Below are positions 59,733 to 64,000 of a stretch of DNA of 64,000 nt, one piece after another. The stretch is from positions 1 to 64,000 of the forward strand of contig DAHVOH010000001.1 in assembly GCA_027318915.1 (NCBI GenBank), read 5' to 3'. Numbering within the stretch: the first letter of the stretch is position 1; every line of letters begins with the position of its first letter. Source of the DNA: Clostridiales bacterium. Lineage in GTDB: Bacteria > Bacillota_E > Sulfobacillia > Sulfobacillales > JAIMBI01. The notes under the pieces were generated by a model. That model was not told where the DNA came from and searched no databases. It saw only the letters and a list, made by a program, of their open reading frames with translations. Position numbers and translations under genes: made by a program.

Positions 59733-61125
59733 GGTGGCGGTCATTGGCGCCGGCATCACCGGCCTGGCGGCCGCCCACCGTCTGTTGGAGCGGCGCGCGG
59801 CCGGCGACCCGGTGGAGGTCATGGTGTACGAGGCCAAGGAGCGGCCCGGTGGCGTCATTGTCACCGACCGCTCACAGCAGGTGCCGCTGGAGGGCGGCCC
59901 GGACTCCTTGCTGACGCGAAAGCCCGCCGCCGTCCGCTTGGCCACGGACTTGGGCTTGGCGGACCAGCTCATCCCGACGCATCCCCAGGCGCGAGGCGCG
60001 GACATCTATTGGAACGGACGCCTGCATCCGATTCCCGCCGGCCTTTTGGCGGGCGTGCCGGGAAAATTCGTGCCGCTCCTGCGATCGCCGCTGTTGGGTC
60101 CGGGGGCCAAGGTGCGGCTGTTGGCGGACGTGTTTCTGCCCCGACTGCGCCGCAAGGGATCTGACGTGAGCCTGGGCCGCTTGCTGGAGCATCATTTCGG
60201 GGCGGCGTTGGTCGACCGGGTGGCGGCGCCGATGTTGTCGGGGATTTATGCGGGCGACATTCGCCAGCTGTCGGCCCGGGCCGCCTACCCGCAGGTGCTG
60301 GAGTGGGAGGCTCAGTATCGAAGTCTGATCCGGGCGGTGGCGTCGCTCCCGGCTGCGCCTCCGGGCCCCCGACCTCCGGTGTTCATGACGTTGGCGAGCG
60401 GTCTGGAGACGTTGCCCGACGAACTGGCTCGGCGCCTCGGGGACCGGCTGCGGCTGGGGGTCGTTGTCCGCGCGCTGGAGCCTGATGCCGGCGGCTATCG
60501 CGTCATGACCGACGTGGACCGGGAGCGCTATGACGGCGTCATCGTCGCCACCCCCGCCGCCGCCGCCTCCGAGTTGGTGGAGGGATTGGAGCCGGCCGCC
60601 GCGGCGTTGCTCAAGACGATTCCCTATGCGCGCCTGGCGGTGGTTGGCCTGGTGTTTGATCCGAGCGCCATTCGGCTTCCGGCGGGCAAGACCGGATTTC
60701 TCGTCCCGGCCGGCCAGGCCTTGGCCATGACGGCGGCGACCTACGTGAGTCAAAAGTGGCAATATCCCGCTCCTCTGCCCTATTGGCCGCTCAGGGTCTT
60801 CTATGGCCGGAGCGGGGACGAGGCGGCCGTGGACCAGGATGACGCGGCCCTCATTGCCCGGGCGCTGTCCGAATTGAAGCAGGTGGTTGACCTCCGCGCT
60901 GATCCCCGGCATGTGCGGGTGTTTCGGCATACACCCGGCATGCCTCAGTACACGGTGGGCCACGGAGAGCGGATACAGGCCCTGCAGCGGTTGACGGGGG
61001 ACGCCGTGCCGCTCAAGTTGGCGGGCGCCGCGTATCGCGGTGTGGGAATACCCGATTGTGTCCGGGACGGCGAGGCGGCCGCCGAAGCCGTGCTGCAAAC
61101 GTTGGACCTGACCCGGCCGGCCTGA
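59725..61125 (+). CDS. cgoX: Coproporphyrinogen III oxidase (HemY/CgoX type)
   Basis: A 466-residue FAD enzyme that oxidises coproporphyrinogen III to coproporphyrin III. The N-terminus holds the dinucleotide motif VAVIGAGITGLAAAHRL, then KERPGGVIVT and LEGGPDSLLTRKPA. The centre has VDRVAAPMLSGIYAGDIRQL and a distal FAD contact near YRGVGIPDCVRDGEAAAEA. No signal or membrane helix is present, as for the soluble Gram-positive type. It completes the coproporphyrin-route operon. Confidence 0.95.
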   Translation: MRKVAVIGAGITGLAAAHRLLERRAAGDPVEVMVYEAKERPGGVIVTDRSQQVPLEGGPDSLLTRKPAAVRLATDLGLADQLIPTHPQARGADIYWNGRLHPIPAGLLAGVPGKFVPLLRSPLLGPGAKVRLLADVFLPRLRRKGSDVSLGRLLEHHFGAALVDRVAAPMLSGIYAGDIRQLSARAAYPQVLEWEAQYRSLIRAVASLPAAPPGPRPPVFMTLASGLETLPDELARRLGDRLRLGVVVRALEPDAGGYRVMTDVDRERYDGVIVATPAAAASELVEGLEPAAAALLKTIPYARLAVVGLVFDPSAIRLPAGKTGFLVPAGQALAMTAATYVSQKWQYPAPLPYWPLRVFYGRSGDEAAVDQDDAALIARALSELKQVVDLRADPRHVRVFRHTPGMPQYTVGHGERIQALQRLTGDAVPLKLAGAAYRGVGIPDCVRDGEAAAEAVLQTLDLTRPA

Positions 61126-61245
61126 GCCCGGCCGCATGAGCGGGCAGCGGGCTGACGAATCCGGGAGGGCTGGCGCGCCCGGGCGGGTGCATGGGACGCG
61201 GGACGCCGGGGGAGAGTGAAAACGACATCCCCAACGGGAGGCGCC

Positions 61246-61983
61246 ATGGTCACCACCACCCGTGGCCACCGGTTCGGCGGCCGCCAACCCGGGCGACGAT
61301 TCGCCGTCCATCCCGGCAGTTTGTTGCGCGAGGCCGTCTTTGGCATCAACGACGGGTTGGTGGCCACGGTGGGCTTGGTGTCCGGCGAGGTGCTGTCCGG
61401 CCAGCCGCGGGCATCCGTGCTGATTGCGGCGCTCTCGGCGGTAGGGGCCGCCACCGTGTCGATGGCGATAGGCTCGTATCTGGCCTCCAGCTCCCAAAAT
61501 GACCTGGTCAAAAAGCAGATTCATGAGCAGCACATCCGGATTCGGCGTCAGCCCCGCCAGGAACGCGCGGTCGTGGACGCCCTGCTGGACGAGATGGGCG
61601 TGGCTCGCGGGCTCCGGCGGGCCATGAGCGAGACCATCACCGGCGATCGGGGGCGATGGCTGCGCTTTTTGGTGCGGCAACGCCTCGGGTGGCATGAGGA
61701 CCGCACGGAGCGGCCGGTGGCCAACGCCGTCATTATGGCCATCGGCGTGGTGCTCGGATCCATTCCGCCCACGCTGCCGTTCCTGCTCCCGCTAACCGAA
61801 CCCCTGGCGCGCAACCTCGCGTGGAGCCTATCCTTGGCGGCCGCTTTCGCGCTGGGCGCGGTGAAGGGCAAGACGACCGCCAGTCCCGTATGGAGGAGCG
61901 GGTTGCAGTTCATGCTGCTGGCCGGGGCCTCCTCCACGGTGGGGGCCAGCATCGGCCTCGCGCTCGGACACCGTGTGGGCTGA
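61246..61983 (+). CDS. VIT1/CCC1-family iron/manganese transporter
   Basis: A 245-residue membrane protein with five hydrophobic segments and the family signature LREAVFGINDGLVATVGLVS near residue 38. A long cytosolic helix region with acidic residues (QERAVVDALLDEMGV) follows, then VIMAIGVVLGSIPPTLPFLL. Relatives move ferrous iron or manganese out of the cytosol. It lies 120 bases after the heme operon on the same strand, so iron handling is the likely context. The ATG at 61246 follows GGGAGG; an upstream GTG at 61216 is possible. Confidence 0.88.
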   Translation: MVTTTRGHRFGGRQPGRRFAVHPGSLLREAVFGINDGLVATVGLVSGEVLSGQPRASVLIAALSAVGAATVSMAIGSYLASSSQNDLVKKQIHEQHIRIRRQPRQERAVVDALLDEMGVARGLRRAMSETITGDRGRWLRFLVRQRLGWHEDRTERPVANAVIMAIGVVLGSIPPTLPFLLPLTEPLARNLAWSLSLAAAFALGAVKGKTTASPVWRSGLQFMLLAGASSTVGASIGLALGHRVG

Positions 61984-62150
61984 GAGTACCCGGGGCCGGG
62001 CACGGCATGCGCCGAGACCCCGAGTCGGCACCGCCGTACGGTCGCCGGCCGGGAAAGTTCGGGGAGAGCCGCGAGTGGGCTCGCGGCTTAGGGCCCGGCA
62101 CGCCATGGCTGCGCCAGGCTGCGGCCCGACCACGGGAGGAGAGAGTCGGC

Positions 62151-62708
62151 TTAGGGATGAGCCATGCCCTGGCGTGCATCCCATTCTCGTCGCAGCAGGC
62201 CGTAGAGATACATGTCGTACGTTTGGCCGTCGCGCTGAATGAACTCGCGAAACGCTCCCTCGCGCTGAAAGCCGGCGCTTTCATAGAGGCGAACGGCGCG
62301 CGGATTGTAGGCAAAGACGGTCAGCTGCACGCGCCTCACGTTCAACTCTCCGAACGCGTAGGCCAAGAGGAGATGCAGCGCTTCGCGCCCATACCCCTGC
62401 CCCCAGTAGGGCCGGCCGAGCGCCATGGACAACCCCGCCACACCTTGGAAGGGCAGCACTTCGTCCAGACCGATGATGCCGAAAAAACCGTCCTCGTCTC
62501 GGGGACGCACCGCCAGGAGAAAGTTCTGCGGCGGCTTTTGGTCCTGCAGCCAAGCACCGATGTCGGCGGCGCTGCGGGGCCAGGCCGGATCGGCCGCGTA
62601 CAGGCGGAGGAACTCGCTGTCGTCGTACCAGGCGGCCAATCGCGGCGCATCGTCGGGGCAGATGGCGGACAAGCGTACCCGACGGCCCCAAAACAAGGAA
62701 TCCGCCAT
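62151..62708 (-). CDS. GNAT acetyltransferase (RimJ/RimL-like)
   Basis: A 185-residue acetyl-CoA-dependent transferase. It begins RVRLSAICPDDAPRLAAWYD, and the acetyl-CoA loop is in LGRPYWGQGYGREALHLLLA. RVQLTVFAYNPRAVRLYESA and GFQREGAFREFIQRDGQTYD are typical of RimJ/RimL N-terminal acetyltransferases and of spermidine or antibiotic modifiers of the same family. Substrate is unknown. ATG 62708 follows GAGGGGGG. It is transcribed divergently from metY. Confidence 0.9.
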   Translation of the reverse strand: MADSLFWGRRVRLSAICPDDAPRLAAWYDDSEFLRLYAADPAWPRSAADIGAWLQDQKPPQNFLLAVRPRDEDGFFGIIGLDEVLPFQGVAGLSMALGRPYWGQGYGREALHLLLAYAFGELNVRRVQLTVFAYNPRAVRLYESAGFQREGAFREFIQRDGQTYDMYLYGLLRREWDARQGMAHP

Positions 62709-62825
62709 GCGGGACCCCCCTCGCTATCGTGATGACCCCCATCACGTTAGCACAGCGGGATGTTCGATGCGCGGGCCGGGCCGCACCCGTTTTGACGCCC
62801 GTTCGTTGGGTGTCGGAGCCACGGC

Positions 62826-62854
62826 TTGCGCCATCGGAAGGCCTTTGATAAGAT
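62826..62854 (+). promoter_or_regulatory. Promoter of the SAM riboswitch-metY transcript
   Basis: TTGCGC (62826-62831) and TAAGAT (62849-62854) are 17 bases apart. Transcription near 62861 would begin just before the S-box P1 helix. Confidence 0.5.
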
Positions 62855-62871
62855 ACCGGCAATTTCATAGT

Positions 62872-62978
62872 TGGCCTCTTATGGAGAGCGGCGGAGGGAC
62901 TGGCCCGATGATGCCCGGCAACCGGACTGATGTCACGGTGCCAAATCCTGCAGCCAATCGCTGAGAGATGAGAGGGCC
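62872..62978 (+). ncRNA. SAM-I (S-box) riboswitch
   Basis: The P1 helix CCTCTTAT (62875-62882) / ATGAGAGG (62968-62975) closes the conserved S-box core: GGCGGAGGGACTGGCCC, GATGATGCCCGGCAACC and later GCTGAGAG. These are the diagnostic SAM-I sequences. Binding of S-adenosylmethionine should favour the terminator at 62994-63018 and shut off metY. Confidence 0.95.
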
Positions 62979-62993
62979 GCGATACCTGGTGTC

Positions 62994-63018
62994 GCCGCCG
63001 CATCGTCGGCGGCTTTTT
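62994..63018 (+). terminator. Riboswitch-controlled intrinsic terminator
   Basis: GCCGCCG (62994-63000) and CGGCGGC (63007-63013) pair around CATCGT and are followed by five T. It forms the expression platform of the SAM-I riboswitch, about 40 bases before the metY start codon. Confidence 0.88.
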
Positions 63019-63060
63019 GGCGTCTGGGCCGGCCAAGAGTGACCGAAGGGGGAGTGGGCG

Positions 63061-64000
63061 ATGTCGGAACCTCGGGAGTATCATTTTGACACGGTGGCCA
63101 TTCATGGGGGCGCGGCGCCCGATCCGGCCACCGGTGCGCGTTCGGTCCCGATCTATCAGACCACCGCCTACGTTTTTCAAAGCACGCAGCATGCCGCGGA
63201 GCTCTTCAACCTGGACGAGGCGGGCAATATCTACACCCGCATCATGAACCCCACCACCGATGTGTTGGAGAAGCGGGTGGCGCTGTTGGAAGGTGGTGTG
63301 GCGGCCGTCGCCTTTGCCAGCGGACAGGCCGCCACGACGGCGGCCGTGCTGAATTGCTGCCGCTCCGGGGACGAGGTGGTGGCTTCCTCACATCTCTACG
63401 GCGGCACATTCACACTGTTGTCCTCCACCCTGTCCGATCTGGGGATTCGGACCCGGTTCGCCGATTCGTTGGCGGAGGCGGCCACCCTGATGACCGAGCG
63501 GACCCGGATGGTTTTGGTGGAAACCTTGGGCAATCCCCGGCTGGACGTGTCCGACCTCGGCGCGTGGGCGCGGCTGGCTCACCATCACGGCGTACCCCTG
63601 GCGGTGGACAACACCTTCGCGACGCCCTACTTGTGTCGGCCCCTGGAACATGGGGCGGATCTCGTCATCCATTCGGGCACCAAGTGGCTCGGCGGGCACG
63701 GGGCCGCCATGGGCGGCGTGATTGTGGACGGCGGCGCCTTTGACTACGACCGGCCGGAGTTTCCGCAGTTTTCCGAGCCCGATCCCAGCTACCATGGGCT
63801 TCGTTTCGCACGCGAAATGGGGAGCCTGGCGTTCGCCACGCGCCTTCGGGTCAAGCTGCTGCGCGACATGGGAGCGGCGCTGGCACCGCTGAACGCTTGG
63901 CTCATTCTGCAGGGCATCGAAACCCTGTCCATTCGGATGGAGCGGCACTCGGCCAACGCGGCCGAATTGGCCAACCGTCTTCGGACGCATCCCGGCGTCG
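63061..64000 (+). CDS. metY: O-acetylhomoserine aminocarboxypropyltransferase (partial, runs off the window)
   Basis: The first 313 residues of a PLP enzyme of the Cys/Met metabolism family; the end lies beyond the window. It begins with YHFDTVAIHGGAAPDPATGA and SVPIYQTTAYVFQS, then YTRIMNPTTDVLEKRVALLE and FASGQAATTAAVLN. The PLP Lys is in VIHSGTKWLGGHGAAMGG. These match the O-acetylhomoserine sulfhydrylase branch rather than cystathionine synthases. It uses the product of MetX and is controlled by the SAM-I riboswitch upstream. The ATG follows GAAGGGGGAG. Confidence 0.93.
   Translation, partial: MSEPREYHFDTVAIHGGAAPDPATGARSVPIYQTTAYVFQSTQHAAELFNLDEAGNIYTRIMNPTTDVLEKRVALLEGGVAAVAFASGQAATTAAVLNCCRSGDEVVASSHLYGGTFTLLSSTLSDLGIRTRFADSLAEAATLMTERTRMVLVETLGNPRLDVSDLGAWARLAHHHGVPLAVDNTFATPYLCRPLEHGADLVIHSGTKWLGGHGAAMGGVIVDGGAFDYDRPEFPQFSEPDPSYHGLRFAREMGSLAFATRLRVKLLRDMGAALAPLNAWLILQGIETLSIRMERHSANAAELANRLRTHPGV

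Noticed and set aside
59872..61695. A 607-codon minus-strand frame opposite cgoX and the VIT1-like gene
   Set aside because: His/Gln/Arg-rich shadow frame with no ribosome site; the plus strand encodes two recognisable proteins here.
1..64000. Transposons, CRISPR arrays, tRNA or rRNA genes
   Set aside because: I looked for transposase or integrase motifs, regularly spaced direct repeats and tRNA-like GTTCGA arms and found none I could support by reading alone.

Overview
The window is one stretch of a high-G+C bacterial chromosome, about two thirds G+C by eye. It is densely coded, with genes on both strands and many GTG and TTG starts behind strong AGGAGG-type ribosome sites. Several traits point to a Firmicutes-like (Bacillota) lineage: the rpoA-rplQ-truA and rplM-rpsI-cwlD-rocF blocks, an L13-type leader hairpin, a SAM-I (S-box) riboswitch, a DUF3048/YerB lipoprotein, and a coproporphyrin-type heme operon (hemQ-hemE-cpfC-cgoX). 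The very high G+C and the steroid-catabolism-like CoA-transferase pair suggest a deep-branching group, perhaps near Sulfobacillus or Thermaerobacter. That placement is inference. I see no insertion sequence, CRISPR array, rRNA or tRNA.

Layout. 1-1.3 kb: end of rpoA, rplQ, truA. 1.4-22.5 kb: a block of metabolic and accessory genes lying between truA and rplM, which are often neighbours in Firmicutes. It holds proline dehydrogenase, prolyl oligopeptidase, an ArsB-like pump, a minus-strand cluster resembling the mycobacterial Rv3548c-ipdAB region, an ABC exporter behind an apparent attenuator, a phosphotriesterase-like hydrolase, PadR plus a membrane partner, a PqqB-like protein, an acyl-CoA ligase, and an S9 peptidase homologue that has lost its catalytic residues. 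22.7-25.4 kb: rplM, rpsI, cwlD, rocF. 25.8-35.2 kb: a nucleotidyltransferase, an amidohydrolase, pyroglutamyl peptidase, lipoproteins, a Fur regulator followed by an ArsC/Spx-like gene with an in-frame TGA, moaA and a second acyl-CoA ligase. 35.5-45 kb: an amino acid permease, a TetR-MFS pair, and several poorly characterised genes. 45.4-49.4 kb: a GT87 membrane protein, then a minus-strand operon made of a TGA-containing glutaredoxin, a 127-residue protein and two tandem YbjQ-type proteins. 49.8-53.8 kb: proBA behind an ARG-box-like operator, dinB, and a VOC protein. 54.3-64 kb: hom-metX, the heme operon with a VIT/CCC1 transporter, an acetyltransferase, and metY under a SAM-I riboswitch.

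Most notable result: two unlinked thioredoxin-fold genes (31973-32317, + strand; 49185-49427, - strand) each carry a TGA at codon 11, exactly where a UxxC/CxxC redox motif is expected. Both are followed, 15 nt downstream, by a perfect 7-bp hairpin with the identical loop CGTGG. The two stems differ by a compensatory base-pair change. This fits the bacterial SECIS pattern and argues for two selenoproteins rather than pseudogenes. Other leads are three genes whose best start behind a strong ribosome site is ATC, the triad-less S9 protein, a leader-peptide/terminator attenuator before the ABC exporter, and the partial ipd-like cluster.
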